From Glandiceps talaboti (lineage: Eukaryota > Hemichordata > Enteropneusta > Spengelidae), in NCBI RefSeq assembly GCF_964340395.1, contig NC_135561.1, positions 2,524,001 to 2,588,000 of the forward strand: a stretch of DNA of 64,000 nucleotides, given 5' to 3'. Within the stretch, counting starts at the first letter, position 1. Every line of letters starts with the position of its first letter. A program made the position numbers and the translations under genes. Below, piece by piece: positions 38,400 to 51,789 of this stretch. A model generated the notes under the pieces. It had not been told where the DNA came from. It worked only from the letters and a program-made list of their open reading frames with translations, and searched no databases.

Positions 38400-39600
38400 A
38401 AATCAGTATTTTGTCTATGAATGATATCACCTCGGGAGTCTAAACATTAAAGTCAGTTGTTGTTTTAAAATTTCTCAAATAATATTTTTTGATCTGGAAG
38501 AACAATCAAACAACAAATATACAAACCAGAAATGATGTTGTTGGGTTCAAGTACACGTATATATGTGGGTGTCACAAACATGATGAGGAAATCCGTGAAT
38601 AAACAATGAAGTATACAGTCATATTTTATAGATGAAGTAATGAAACGGGTAACGTGTCCAGTAACAATTATGCCAATAACAGGCATATAGAATAGCTGTG
38701 AACTATATCCTCTTAAAAGTGAGCTAAAAGAGAAACGTGGTCAAGCTTTGGAGAAGAATAGGCAGACTTTATTAGTAAATGATTTTATCATATTTGTTCT
38801 TCTGTTGTATTTTCCTTATCTATTTATAGTCGAACATTATATTGTGAATCTGATATCTTAAGCAGGAAGTTAAGAACGAGTTATAACTAAAAACTGTACG
38901 TGTTATTAGAAACTGTTGTAGAAATACGTCTGTGTCTCCTATTCGTCTTACATGGACTTGACTGAATAAACAAGTCTTGCATCTTAGTAGAAATTGAAAT
39001 TTTAGAACCGTAAGCTAAAGTTTATAAATCGGAGGTCATAATGATAAAAAATGAATACAAACCCTTAGAACGTTCGGATTAACAGGAATGTGATTAGAGA
39101 AAGAAAGCAGTATTTATGGATTAGCACGACTTATGGATTCGTTGCAACGCTTTTTCTCACCCACACAGCGGTGCAACCTTTGGTTGTACGATATAGAAGA
39201 ATCGTTAACGATCTCAAAACATATCCTGGTGATATTTAGGCCTATAAGCGATGGAAATCCAATATGCCATTAGGGACTTTACTCACATTACCATCATACA
39301 ATACATCTAGAGACTATCAGTGTTTGCTGGATATGAATATTTATCACATGTTACCTACCTCAAGTGTTATGTTATAACTGCTTCAGGATACGTCTGATTC
39401 ATGTGAAAAATTAATTATGTTATGGAGGAAAGGAAAAAGAATCATACCTCAATTTATAAATTATCTAAATTGGATATCAGGTAGGTTTTGTATTTCAACA
39501 GTAAGAGTCTATTTTGATCCACGTAACAGTCACGCATGTTCGCATTTGTTCATGATGCTCAATTTATTCATGCAGATTTCTTCACTTTAAAGAAAGCGTA
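38400..39600. other. AT-rich stretch without a recognised gene
   Basis: Nothing recognised. Confidence 0.5.
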
Positions 39601-39606
39601 CATGCA

Positions 39607-39654
39607 TAGTGTCGTCTGCATAACAGATAATAGTGTCGTCTGCATAACAGACAA
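39607..39654 (+). repeat. 24-bp tandem duplication
   Basis: TAGTGTCGTCTGCATAACAG plus GATAA or ACAA, two adjacent copies with one difference. Confidence 0.9.
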
Positions 39655-40025
39655 TGCAACACAGGATACCTACAGCAGTAATCAACAATCATCAGCTTAT
39701 CAGGACGGTAAGATTCATTTCCGTTTCCCGTTTCCTGGTATAGCTGGCGCCATAACTTAAGAATACAACACAAGTCATTCAGGAGTGTACCTTTTGTCGC
39801 ATTATCTATGTATCATTACGTATCATGATGCTACACTTCCTGTAGTTTTGGTATCTTCATATTTATCTTTTCCAAGAGCCCATTTGTACGGAAGTCTGTA
39901 AACGCGATACTAATATAAATGTACTTGCCATTATTTCTACTGTAATTAATGACTGCTGCCTGTAACCTCTATTGATAATGACGATAATTACCAAAATGAA
40001 ATAAGTAAGAGTACGTTTGGTACAT

Positions 40026-40308
40026 TAGCCCCGTCTACACGGCACTAAAAATTCTACCTGAGGTAGGATTCAGGATAGTTTGAAGCGCGTGTAGACGCAA
40101 ACGCGTCCTGAACCTGTCCTGAAACCGTCCTGACTTAAGACACCTTTGAGAGGTTTCCTGAAACCCTCCTGACTTCGTCCTATGTACTGTCAGGACGGAA
40201 GGCGCGACATCTCCACTGTAACTTTCCTACGTGTAGACACAAATCTATCCTACCTCAGGTAGGACTTGGGACTGCCACAGGTAGGACGACCTACGTGTAG
40301 ATGGGGCT

Positions 40309-40309
<1 letters not shown>
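40026..40309. mobile_element. MITE with TA target duplication
   Basis: Terminal inverted repeats TAGCCCCGTCTACACG (left) and, read in reverse complement, TAGCCCCATCTACACG (right), with one mismatch. TA at both outer ends is consistent with a TA target-site duplication. The 284-bp interior has no ORF and several copies of CCTGAAAC/TCCTGAC and CTACGTGTAGA, plus inner inverted CCTACCTCAGGTAGG-type segments. Probably a non-autonomous DNA transposon; superfamily not assignable by eye. Confidence 0.75.

Positions 40310-40310
<1 letters not shown>

Positions 40311-40350
<40 letters not shown>
40311..40350. repeat. (GT)n/(GC)n microsatellite
   Basis: GT units then GCGCGCGC, directly beside the MITE end. 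Confidence 0.92.
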
Positions 40351-40989
40351 CTTTTGTGTTTCTTTCTTTGTTTGCTTGTTTCTTCGATGTATTGTGAACA
40401 TGATGACGTTTAGAAAACATACATTCAGGAGGTGTGTTACAATATATGGGTATAGTTTCCGTTCTTTAAGAAAGGTGGTCATTACTATTGTAACCTGGTA
40501 ATATTGCAATATCGACATGTGCATCATCTTAGTATAATACAGTAATGTGTCTATTTTAAATACAGGGCGCCCTCTTATTGTCAAAATTCAAATCGAACAT
40601 TTAGCAAGTATGTTCATACACTCATTTTGTTATATTTCGATGTTGAAGTTTTTTTTAAAATAAATGGCTGTAGCAGTCAAAGTTGTTATGTTGATGTAAC
40701 AATGAATAAAACAAACCTCGTACATTGACAGCAATCGATTCTAACATTCAATAGTTATCGGGACGCTTCTCACGCGATGCTTGATTTGTTAACATTAAAC
40801 ACAACGAAAATTTATAACCGTTTTTCAAGACTAGTTTTGGTAATACTATATTAACACATCCTCCTCTACGTACTAAATATATTGGAGGAACTCTTCTAGT
40901 GCTACAAATGCCTGTCAAAATATATGTCAGTTTTGTAACCTTGTCATATATTATTTTACCTATGTAATTTCTTTATGTCAAATTACTCA

Positions 40990-41070
40990 CCTTGTTGAAT
41001 TGCCTTGGCCATGATTCGAGCTCGAAGCCTTGTAGTCGAGCGACACGCCTCTTACCCATTAGTCAATAGA
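40990..41070 (-). mobile_element. Probable tRNA-derived SINE head
   Basis: On the minus strand: GACTAATGGGTAAGAGGCG (box A-like), GCTCGACTACAAGG, then GCTTCGAGCTCGAATCATGG (box B-like), followed by CCAAGGCAATTC. Looks like a degenerate tRNA-type promoter region. No clear ends or tail. Confidence 0.42.
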
Positions 41071-42194
41071 GTATTTGTTGCAGAAAGGTATGTCGTATAC
41101 AAAAAGTACTTTAAAGGGAAACAACCGTGTAATTCAGCTCTTGCCCATTTTAAAAAAAAAATTGCCCGTTAAGAGGTATCAACTTATTTTAATTCGAATA
41201 TTTATCCAAAACCAAGTTGAATTTCTCATATCATGCTACTTTTGTTGTAATACCACGTTGCCACGGACAAGGGTCATCGTCCCACAGGCATAACACCTGG
41301 GTTGTTTAGAATGTGGCTCGATGATAACACTTGTCAGCTACTTGATATCCCTGTCCGTCCACCTTGTAATTACTGACGGCTTCCCAAAGCCTGTCAGCTA
41401 CAATAACAAATCAGAACTCGGATATGGAAACCTGAACACCTTTTACCTATGTGAACTATGTTGAGTATTTTTCCAAATAAATTTTCATCTTTGCTAATGA
41501 TACTTGAAAGCTAAGATTGTCTGTATTGGCTTGGACTCTATCATTGACATTACCCTAAAGTCGCAGTCTTCCATTTGCCTGGTTTTCTAAATGAGTTGTG
41601 GTTAGCCATCTATGATTTAATTGTAGATATTGTCATTTAGATATTACAAATGTGATTTACTTTTAGTTATTTATCTTTATGTTTAAGACGCAATATTGGT
41701 CCACCTCATTATGCGCGCGCGTGTGTGTGTGTGTATGTGTGGGGGTGGGGGGTGTTGTTGCATCTTACAGAAATCTTACACGTATAACATTTTATGTCAC
41801 TAGAACCTGGACTTAAGATTATTTGATAACGTACCATTAAGAACAATAATCAAAGTGACACTGAATCAATGCTGTTTCCAAATCAAAATTCATTCTGTAG
41901 AGGGATTTTACTTTTTTGAACATTTAGTGATGAAGTTTGTTTGCAATAATGTCACCAGATAGTTACTTATCTAACGGCAATCTCAATATGTTACTAACTG
42001 CTTTGACTCATGATATGACTCACACTACATTTTAATGTTATGTTTCAATGTTATCAATATTAAACACGTTTGTTAATATGTTATAGAAATTGTTAATTTC
42101 ATGCACTGGGCAATTTACCCATTTCAAGACATTGGCAGTAAGGTTGCCTCTATCAAGAACTGTTCATTGTAACTTACAATTTCAAAGATTGCGT
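41071..42194. other. AT-rich stretch without a recognised gene
   Basis: Contains a short GC/GT run at 41714-41735 and GGGGGTGGGGGG near 41740; otherwise nothing recognised. Confidence 0.5.
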
Positions 42195-42200
42195 GTAATA

Positions 42201-42632
42201 TATATGTTACACCCAGTCTGTGAAATTCATGAAATGGGTAGGTAACTTTGCCCAGTTCATGAAATAGTCAATCGTGTTGCCCAGGTTATGAAGTGGGTAT
42301 ATATGGTAAGATATGCCCAGTACATGAAATGAGCATCTTTTTTAGGACACACACACAAAAAAGAATAAGAATCAAACAACGTTATTATCATGTATTTACA
42401 AACTCATCACTTCACAATTCTTATTTTATTATAATTCAGTGTAGCTTGTGTTTTTAATAGAGTTCGATAATCAACACCCCAGTTCAAAACTCTTCCCCAA
42501 AAATTCAATTTCGCTCCTTTTAGATCATAATCTATACTCTCATTTGCATAAGGTTGACTATTTCATGAACTGGGCAAACTTACATGCACATTTCATGAAT
42601 TGGGCAATTTCACAGACTGGGTGTAACATATA
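42201..42632. mobile_element. Foldback element with long terminal inverted repeats
   Basis: 42201-42271 pairs with 42554-42632: outer ends TATATGTTACACCCAGTCTG and the reverse complement CAGACTGGGTGTAACATATA, inner ends GAAATAGTCAA and TTGACTATTTC. The arms are themselves made of a short repeated motif, GCCCAGTTCATGAAAT, seen in variants at about 42249, 42278, 42313, 42572 and 42594, itself centred on the palindrome TTCATGAA. About 280 bp in the middle have no ORF. Confidence 0.75.
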
Positions 42633-42639
42633 CATATGT

Positions 42640-43435
42640 ATTCCAATAATCCAAGTAACGTTGCAGTATACTCTGTTATTACCCTCATAATTGTATAACA
42701 TTGGTTTGGCACATACAATTGTCACATGTTTAAACTGACCACTACATATCATGGAAAAGATAACACTAAGGCGCAACTCCGACATCATTAGTGACTTGTC
42801 GACAGGGTCTGACATTAAATATAAACAGAAGAGTGTAGACATGTTTCATATTTGCATAACCCAAGAGGAATGACGATGCCGTTACACATAAGGGAAGAGT
42901 AGACCAGCTGCACCGTTTGCATAAATAACAGTTGTCTAGTGAAGCGATGCAAGTGCCATGTCAACTGCGATAAAGTTTCATATTGCTTAGTATGTTGTCA
43001 AACATAACGGCGACCCAGTATGTCAGCCATACTGTCATTTAATATGATTATTTTTCAAAATTATGAAGTAATAATCATATTGATAAACCTATTCATTCGT
43101 TTTCAAACAACGGGAGTACTTTTAATAATTAGAATTGCAACGCTCGCCACTGTGGAGATGGATTGGCCTCATGTATGAAATGTAGTCGATACACTCTGAT
43201 AATGATTTAATTAGCAGTGTAAGCTGAAGTTGCAAATTGAAAAAAAACCTATGTTTTCTTTAGTATATTATCGATCGAAAGAAATAAGTAATTAGATAAA
43301 TTTGCGGCCATTGTAGTAATGGGAGGATTATGAAAAGGAAATGTACAAAGGTATAGCGATTACGATATTACTTTGGAAGGTTTAAGAGGACGAATGCAAA
43401 ATAAATTACTTGGTTTAAAATACAACATTACAACA
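42640..43435. other. AT-rich stretch without a recognised gene
   Basis: Nothing recognised. Confidence 0.5.
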
Positions 43436-43439
43436 TATT

Positions 43440-43486
43440 CATCCATCCACCCACCCATCCATCCATCCATCCATCCATGCATACAT

Positions 43487-43518
<32 letters not shown>

Positions 43519-43716
43519 GCATACATACATACATACATACATACATACATACATACATACATACATACATACATACATACACACACACACGCATATACAT
43601 ACATACATACATACATACATACACACATACATACACACACACGCGTACATACATACATACATACATACATACATACATACATACACACACACGCATACAT
43701 ACATACATACATACAT

Positions 43717-43754
<38 letters not shown>

Positions 43755-43828
43755 GCATACATACATACATACATACATAATACATAATACATACATACAT
43801 ACATACATACATACATACATACACACAC
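43440..43828. repeat. (CATC)n/(CATA)n/(CA)n compound microsatellite
   Basis: CATC/CACC tetramers to about 43478, then CATA tetramers broken regularly by CACACA and GCATA patches. The 130-150-codon frames on both strands are repeat translations. Confidence 0.97.
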
Positions 43829-43849
43829 TCTATTCATTCATAAGAATAT

Positions 43850-46270
43850 TCTTTAAAACCCTGACTTATCACTAAAATGTCGTTTCACACTAACGTTATT
43901 TTACGTAATTTCGTTACCACAATTACACTGTTGCCCATCCTAAATGTAAACAATATAGTATTACTTATTTCATCATAAATCTATAAAATTTCCCTCGAAA
44001 TATAATACTCCCAACGCAAATAATGGCCGTTTAATATATCGATATTGAAATGACCAAAAAACCTGTTTTCATTATTATAGAAAATATCTTCCCAATTAGT
44101 TATTTCCGACCTTGCAAATAATTGCTGTTCACAGATAATTTGTCCACTGATTTTAGTTAATGGTTAAAGAATATCGTGTGTCTCCACTCCAGACTAGAGA
44201 AATACTTTCAATAAATATTTGGATTATGCTGTCTCTTTTGTATGTAATGAATTTTCCATTAAATGGCTTGCAATGCTATTTGTTATCTAGGCAAGGGTAT
44301 TAGCTGGCTTAAATATGAAATTAAGAGTTACATAACATGTTAACGTTTAGTGAAGGAATGACGAGTAGAGGACTTTGCAAAGAAACTAAAGAGTCGTTTA
44401 ACTTTAAGATATTCATTTTCGGAACTTGTTTGGCGATTTATCTATCTTTATTTATTACTTAACAACATGCTGTGGGAAGCATGGTATTGTATCATTATCT
44501 TTTGGCAATCTAGCAAACATTTCAAGCATAGTACGATCGTTATTTATTTATAACATTGAAATCGGCCGTGTCATCATGAATAAACATACAATGAATAAGA
44601 GTACAGTGAATCCTCCTTTCATTAGCTTATGGTTGTTTTATATTTTAAAACTCATTAAACGCTTTTTGCCAAGTACTGATGAATGTTCATTGAAAACAAT
44701 CAATTATCAGCAACACGGTACTTAAGAATACAAATGTTATATTTGTTACAAGTAAATTAATTACTTATGCCAGAATTGTTCATTAACAATACTATTCTCA
44801 GTAAAAATGAAGATTTACCATATCAAGTTAGAAAAACCCTGAGAGATGTCTCTGTAGGGCTTTCCTAGTGTTTCTTTGATTACAAATACCATCGAACGTC
44901 ATGCACAGAAAACCACAAAGGGACTACAGAAAAATACCAGAGCATAGATTTCTGATTACAATTGTCAATGTCTTCCCCAGAGAAGATATTTTCAAACTGT
45001 TCCTTTGCTGATAGTTTATCAAGTTTGAAATAACACAAACTTAGTCAAGTATCTTGTGATCCTATGGAAATTTACTCAAGAGATCACCAACATTTCATCA
45101 TTTTCGATTACTAGTGACAAGGAACGAACATTACGATTCCCCAGATCTAAAAATGGCGGAAAATTTATGATATAATATTTAATGTAAATGAATTATTTAT
45201 TTTAAGCTTGTTAATCTGAAATTGTATTATTTATAAATTTAAAAAACGTGTTTTGCCTATGGATTCAGTACAGCTTATTCTGTACGCAATGTTTTATTCC
45301 ATTCTCAAATAATCTATTGACATAGGTTTTACAAGCGATGAATATAATTCTACTGTACTTATATGTTCAATTATTCATCAACCCTTAAGCCACTAATTGA
45401 AATGACCGAACCCAGAAGACTTTGGAGGGCAGGAAAATAGCATTGTTTAAACGTAAACATAATACTGAGGAGGGAGAATAGCGAACTTTTAATTCTAAAA
45501 GCATGATTTTTTAGGATAAATTTACACATGCTAAATTTGTTGCCATGAAGACACGTGTTTGCATTTTATTGCATTCCGTTAAATTTATGACGGTAATAAT
45601 GAAAACGTTTTTAAATACGTTATAGACCAGAACAAGTTTCATAACCTGGCGTTTTCTGCACTACATGATGACAGGTTGGTGATTAAAATCAATCTATTTT
45701 GCATTATTTTCCTGCCATTTTCTTATTTGTATTTGGAATAAGCAATTACAAAATTGAAATTTCTTATTTGTATTTCAAACATGCAATGTAAAATGATCTG
45801 TTTCAGTCTCACACGTGACTACTGATTCTGATTATGATGTCTGTCATTAATGTTTGCTTGGCAAAGTTGATATGAATGAAGTCAAATGTATGATATTATA
45901 CTAGAATATAATTACACTTGAACATAAATTAACAATTGCAAGCAGAAACATCCTCATTTACAAACCCTTCCACATATCTTGCCATTCATACTTCTAATTT
46001 TAATTCTCTTAATAACCATCATGCACTGAGAGGAGCAGCAAATTGAGAAACATGTCAGTAAAAAAATAATCATTACACAAGTTAGGTTGTTAGGTCTCTT
46101 TTATAAAGAAAGTTCACCAGTTAATCAACGATATTGCTCACACGACATCTAGTATAATGGCAACAAATCAGAAGTCTCTCATGCGTTCTTGGTATTGATT
46201 TGGGGCGAATTATTGGTACCATTTAGTTAAAAATTGTACAAAGAAATACCATCTGAGAGCTTGCGGTCTT
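43850..46270. other. AT-rich stretch without a recognised gene
   Basis: Includes an unsupported 99-codon frame at 44426-44725. Confidence 0.45.
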
Positions 46271-46576
46271 TGAATGCAAATACTAAAGCAATTTCGAGTC
46301 ATGAATGTGTATGATACGTCAGTAACGCAGGTTCTTAATTTGGGATATTATTTGCATTCGAACTGGAGCATGTGTTTGTTTTCTTTAACTACGGTAAGCG
46401 TCAAATCAAACGATACCGCCAACCATGGGGCTAATAAAGGTAAACAGTTAGTGATTGCAAAGTTAACCGAATATATGTATGTGTATTTAGATATTGTATT
46501 ATATAGAGTAACGCTGACGACATCGTATGACAAGAAAACTATACATAGCAATTGGGTTTCACTTAAACTTGAACTG

Positions 46577-46857
46577 TACATACATACATACATACATACA
46601 TACATACATACATACATACATACGTCCGTCCGTCCGTCTGTACCTACCTACCTACCTACCTACCCACCCTCCTACCTACCTACCTACATACATACATACA
46701 TACATACATACATACATACATACATACATACGTCCGTCCGTCCGTCCGTCTGTACCTACCTACCTACCTACCTACCCACCCTCCTACCTACCTACCTACA
46801 TACATACATACATACATACATACATACATACATACATACACACATACATACATACGT
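46577..46857. repeat. Duplicated compound microsatellite
   Basis: (CATA)n, (CGTC)n, CTGTAC, (CTAC)n, CACCCTC, (CTAC)n, then the same order again. The CGTC blocks start at 46623 and 46731. The whole composite was duplicated once, with one extra CGTC in the second copy. Confidence 0.93.
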
Positions 46858-47016
46858 ATATTGAGTTATAAACCAACAGTTGTAATGCATTATAAGCAGA
46901 GGATGTACCTTTGATTAACTCGTACAAATAATCTCTTTCAAAAAAAAAATATATGATACAAATATATAAAATGATCGCAAAAGAATACTTATATGTTATT
47001 TTCTAATATTGTTTTT

Positions 47017-47086
47017 CAGCCAAGGAAATTAAGAGTGACCTAAGGCGGCTATCGACTCGTAGTGACAACCCTTAGGTCATGAGCAT
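47017..47086 (-). repeat. Small foldback element, copy 2 (inverted)
   Basis: Reverse complement aligns with 14-103: GACCTAAGGGTTGTCACT, ACTACGAGT, CGCCTTAGGTCACTC and CCTTGGCTGA in the same order, about 30 bp shorter in the middle. Terminal inverted repeats GTGACCTAAGG / CCTTAGGTCAT. Confidence 0.6.
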
Positions 47087-47089
47087 TTT

Positions 47090-48900
47090 TCGGTATATAT
47101 TCCACATTTATGGCTTATGCATGATATAGATAATTGTTATCTAATTTGGACTAAAGAAATGGTTCAGCAACACTAGTCTTGTATATCTCCAACTATCTTA
47201 ACTTTCAAGAATGACATATCTTTCTTGAACAATTGCCTTTAGTAAAATGCTAATTAAACAATTTCTAAGTACAATGATGTATACCTAGCTATAGAATCTC
47301 TTGGGAATGCAATACTTGCCTCCAGTCCACATGTTGTTTATTAGTCACTGATCAAATGATCAAACATGTGTGCTTCTCGTGACTACTAAAATGATATTTC
47401 ATTACACAATGCTGTCATCACCCTTAGTGAAAACGTGGATGTTACAGAACCCCAATATATATTTGATATATGTTCTAGTCTGAAATTGTGAGGACAATGA
47501 CATTTCATTCCTTGGAAGTTTACTATACCTCTCATGACATACATACTAAATGACGTGGCCGAATTGATAAGATATGAAATATTTATAATACGTCTGTTAT
47601 CTGTTATGAGCAGCTGGCCATGTTATCAGTTTAATTGGCCAGACGAGTGGTGGTGACATTTGATTTGACACATACTTTAGATAAATAATAAACACAACAT
47701 TACACATGATCCAGTTCATGTGTTAGGCAATTTAGAATACACAACTGGTGTTTCTGATGTCAGTGTATTTAGTGTACGGGTACAGTTTTCAGAATTGATT
47801 TAACCTTTAATTCTATTGGCATCCATTGGCATCTCTCAATGGAAGTAAATATTTAACAGCAAGGATTCCTTCTATCAAGGAATTAAAAGACTCTAGATTG
47901 CTTTCATTATATGGCGTCTCTAGTGAGCGCTGTCGATATCTGAAAGATTCCTTGTAAACCCACAAGCCCGTTATTATAAACTGATCGTTTGCAAATGTTT
48001 ACCACAATATGCCAAAAATCCTAACATTGCTGTAATAAATGCATGTTAATTATCTATCTTCCTTTTAGCAAAACGAATTATCGTTTTAAAAAAAACCGTC
48101 TTTGACCTGGTGTTCTCCTATATCATACGGTTTGCTGTATTGAGGTCACTAATAGATGCTTAAGAGATTGTGTCCAATTGTTCTCATGTCAAAGCAACAC
48201 ATTTATCATATACATATCCCATCAGAAATCGACATCATAAACTGGATCGGGTCATGTATTACTAGACATTACAATCGCATCTTCAACTGTTCACGTCTAT
48301 CAAAACTGAATATTACGTAATGAAGTATTACAACAGTCTATTTCCGCCCAGATCATGCTTGTCCGGTAGTCAATAATGAATTGGCGTTTAGACTTATGTT
48401 TTCCTTTGTTTTTAAGGAAACACATCTCTGTGTCAATACACTGAAAATTTAATTTGGCTGCAGACTAAACATTAGACTGGGTTATTAAAGTGCTGATTGG
48501 CGAAATATTCAGACGCGATATAAATCAATGATTATACTTTCTCAAGAACTTAGGTATTGTGTGAATAATAGTAGTAAAGATATTGACAAAAATCGTAAAT
48601 TTTAATTTACCTCCGGAAAATGATTTGCAAATTTAGAGGTATTGGCATTCATGTTCGAACTGTATGCATCTTGTCTGCAGACCATAAACTTTAATACGAT
48701 AATAATAAGGAAAATGACATTCCAATAAAAGAGCGTTATTGATGAAATAAGTTTTGTTGGGGTTTCCATTCAAATTACGTATTGTACTTAAGGTCATTGC
48801 ATTTAGTACATAAACAGAGAATTCCAACACGGTGGAAACAGGAGAGTAAATGTAATACAGATACGTCTCACTGCCAATTGGACATGATTACAATGCAGAA
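47090..48900. other. AT-rich stretch without a recognised gene
   Basis: Nothing recognised. Confidence 0.45.
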
Positions 48901-48929
48901 TCCTATCTAAAATTTGGTTACTTCTTACC

Positions 48930-51320
48930 TCAAAGTCTATACGTCAGGAAATGGGTTTCTTAACCAACAGTTTAGCGTCTATTCTATGCATCTGGATGGC
49001 AAATGTGCACATAATTAAACATTTATAGGTGATCACCGGAAGAGGAAACATATGACTCATACATTTGTAAAGGTGAAAGTCAATTTCGACTTCAACTACT
49101 TGTGCACGGAAATCTACTTCCGATGATTTGGAGTTCATCGACCGAATTAGAATATCAAATCCCACTGGATACCAAACATAGTATGACTTAGTAATACCTG
49201 TATGATCTCTCTATAGAGTATATGTATGATATTGACAGGTGATTTCTTGGCTTATAATGTAGGGAGACTTCTGATCTTATATCTATGGACTGTTGACAGC
49301 TTCGTGCTGAAAGGCAACGTTGTATGTCGGATATTATAGCTATATACACCTGTTTTACAGAATTACATTCAACTTATACTTCCGCTTGCTATACTTTCAA
49401 ATTACGTACATAGTAGACATGTTGTACAAAACACAGCCTTTCCTAATTTCATTTATTTTGATAATTTAATAAGAAGGTTGTTAATTTCATATGTAATTCC
49501 ATGTAACCCAAATTTACATATTCATTTTGAATACATTCACATACACAAGTACATCTATCACTAAGTTTTGTTTAATGCAATCATATGTCTTGAATTTGTA
49601 ATTACTGTGTTTGGGTTCAGACATGACACTATTTTACATGGCGCCAAACACCTTGTTAGAGAAATTAATATCGTTTATTGCAGTAGCTCACATGGACAAT
49701 AGGTACACTAATATAGCATGTCTGGAGATGTTATTAAATTTAAAGCTTAGTGTACTTTGCTATTAAATATTGATGGTATATATATTAGCAAAATAATGAC
49801 AAGGATGTACACTAATGTGATGAAACATTTAACGTTATCTTAACAAATATACATGTAAATACGAAGGAATGTATACTGAAATTAAAATAACGAGAGGAAA
49901 GGTACGTATAGGAGTCGAATCTACGTCTACGAACACTTGGTGAAAGTAATGTAAACCTCGAGCAATAATAATATATATGTGTTTAAATAACTTTGAAAAA
50001 AACATTATATGATGCTACATGCGATTTGTTAGTTGGAATGTGTACAATGCTTTGCAAAAACCAGTTCAACAGTTTAGAGTTTTTAATGAACAGGATAAAT
50101 ATCATATCCCAAATAAATGTCAATTGAATAGTAGTATTTATAAATGCTTTCTTATGAACACACTGCAACTAGGCAGGCATTGTATCAATATAACCACTTT
50201 ACATCTGTGTCCATACAGCATCTCGTACAGTTACAACAACACTGAACGCCATCTATCAAACTTACAACAATACCCAACCATCAATCTCAATTCTGTCAGC
50301 ACACTCATTAGTAACTTTCCAGTTCGTGGAATTATACACCTTGCGAGTGTACTGCGAATTGAGACATGTATTACAGCGTGGAATGCACTGCCCTAGTAGG
50401 TCAAAGACTAACAATTAGGTGGGTCCTCTGGTAGAATAAGTTGCCCCTGGTGAACGAATTGTCATATCTAATCATATGACTCTGCTGATAGTGTAGCTCT
50501 ATGTGAGAGCACGGGATTGAATCATGAGCCTTTGATCATTTTCAATCCATGGTGTATTCAGTCAAACTATAGCCTATTAAATGAGTAACGCCTGGTGCCA
50601 TTTTTGAGGATGATTGGTTGAAAGACTGACAGTGTGTAAAACGACTAAAGTAGCAATTTGGTAATAGGAATTACTTCAATAAATCCATGTTATGTTTTAA
50701 ACCCTCCTAAGAACCTTATTTCAAAATTCAATACTAACTACTAAGTACCTACTGTCAATCTGTGAGCTTGATTCGCTCTCTTTGATCGACTTTGGTAATT
50801 TGGTATGTATTATTAAATCTTCTAGTCACCAACAAGTATAGGAAGTATTTATATGTATTTTGGTTAAATTGAAAGCAAGTTTCAGTTCGAATTATTTCAC
50901 ACGGAAACACATTTGGGATAATTTTGAGTCCATTTGCAGAATGAAATACTATCCCACCGGCAATCAACCTCAATCATGAACCTAATGTAGGTCTAATCGT
51001 ACTTATTGATATGTAATATGTGTTAGTAACAATGATAGATGATTTCTCAGTTTTATTATAGAGGGACTGCTGATCTCAAATCTATGATCCATGTCAACTA
51101 TAAACTGACAAGTAAGGCTATCGGAAAATCTAGGAACACTAGACAAATACATTTGAAATCATTTGAGACTTCCTTTGCTATCGAACACAAAGCAAACCTT
51201 TAGTCTCTTTTCCAAGAACAAAAATAGATTTCATAATCGAATGCCATTTTCGTTTTTTTCCATGTTATTTTCTATTGAGATGCACCAATATTTACATTTT
51301 GAGAACTTAATAATTTGACA
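48930..51320 (+). repeat. Diverged duplication, offset about 1.8 kb
   Basis: Segments at 49080-49300 match 50880-51120 in order: ACTTGTGCACGGAAATCTACTT with TTTCACACGGAAACACATTT; GATGATTTGGAGTTCATCGACC with GATAATTTTGAGTCCATTTGC; AATATCAAATCCCA with AATACTATCCCA; TGATTTCTTGG with TGATTTCTCAG; GTAGGGAGACTTCTGATCTTATATCTATG with the equivalent at 51058-51090. Similarity continues weakly to 49480 and 51320. The two intervals bracket unrelated sequence, including a 125-codon frame (50019-50396) with no recognised motif. Confidence 0.5.
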
Positions 51321-51710
51321 TTTACAAATTGCAATAAGGAAATGATCTTATGCGAAAATATGATCACAACATGATCATATAACTTGAAATTGAATCATAT
51401 CACCAAGATGAGTAACATGGTTGGGAATTAATAAGTCATATCAGAAATGTATACGCTATCACATTATATCATACAAATGTCTTATATGTGACATGCTGTT
51501 ATATTATGACTGTCCTCTCAAAACACGACATCTGCATGCGTAATTGATGAATTGTAATCATTGTGAATTGACATTCAGACATTCAGACATGCAGTTATTA
51601 GTAGGGCGAGACAAAAATGAATGATACGTACGCTCACCACAAGTTGTAGATTTGTGTATTACAATTTCAGTCATCCAGCTTGTCAGTCACTAGCTTGCCT
51701 TTCTACATGC

Positions 51711-51731
51711 CTGCCTGTCTGACTGCCTGCC

Positions 51732-51781
<50 letters not shown>
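51711..51781. repeat. (CTGT)n microsatellite
   Basis: CTGC/CTGT tetramers ending in TCTATCTATATAC. Confidence 0.96.
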
Positions 51782-51782
<1 letters not shown>

Positions 51783-51789
51783 ATCTATA

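Noticed and set aside
46274-46576. About 100 open codons upstream of the 46.6-kb microsatellite
   Set aside because: Length is inflated by running into the repeat; no motif. A possible donor at 46393 lacks a matching acceptor.
50019-50396. 125-codon plus-strand ORF
   Set aside because: The longest non-repeat frame, but no recognised motif, no splice sites and ordinary composition. Kept only as spacer content of the duplication at 48.9-51.3 kb.
50470-50550. Possible tRNA-like head (GTAGCTC...GGATTGAATCATG)
   Set aside because: Box A and box B matches are too weak and no arms fold.
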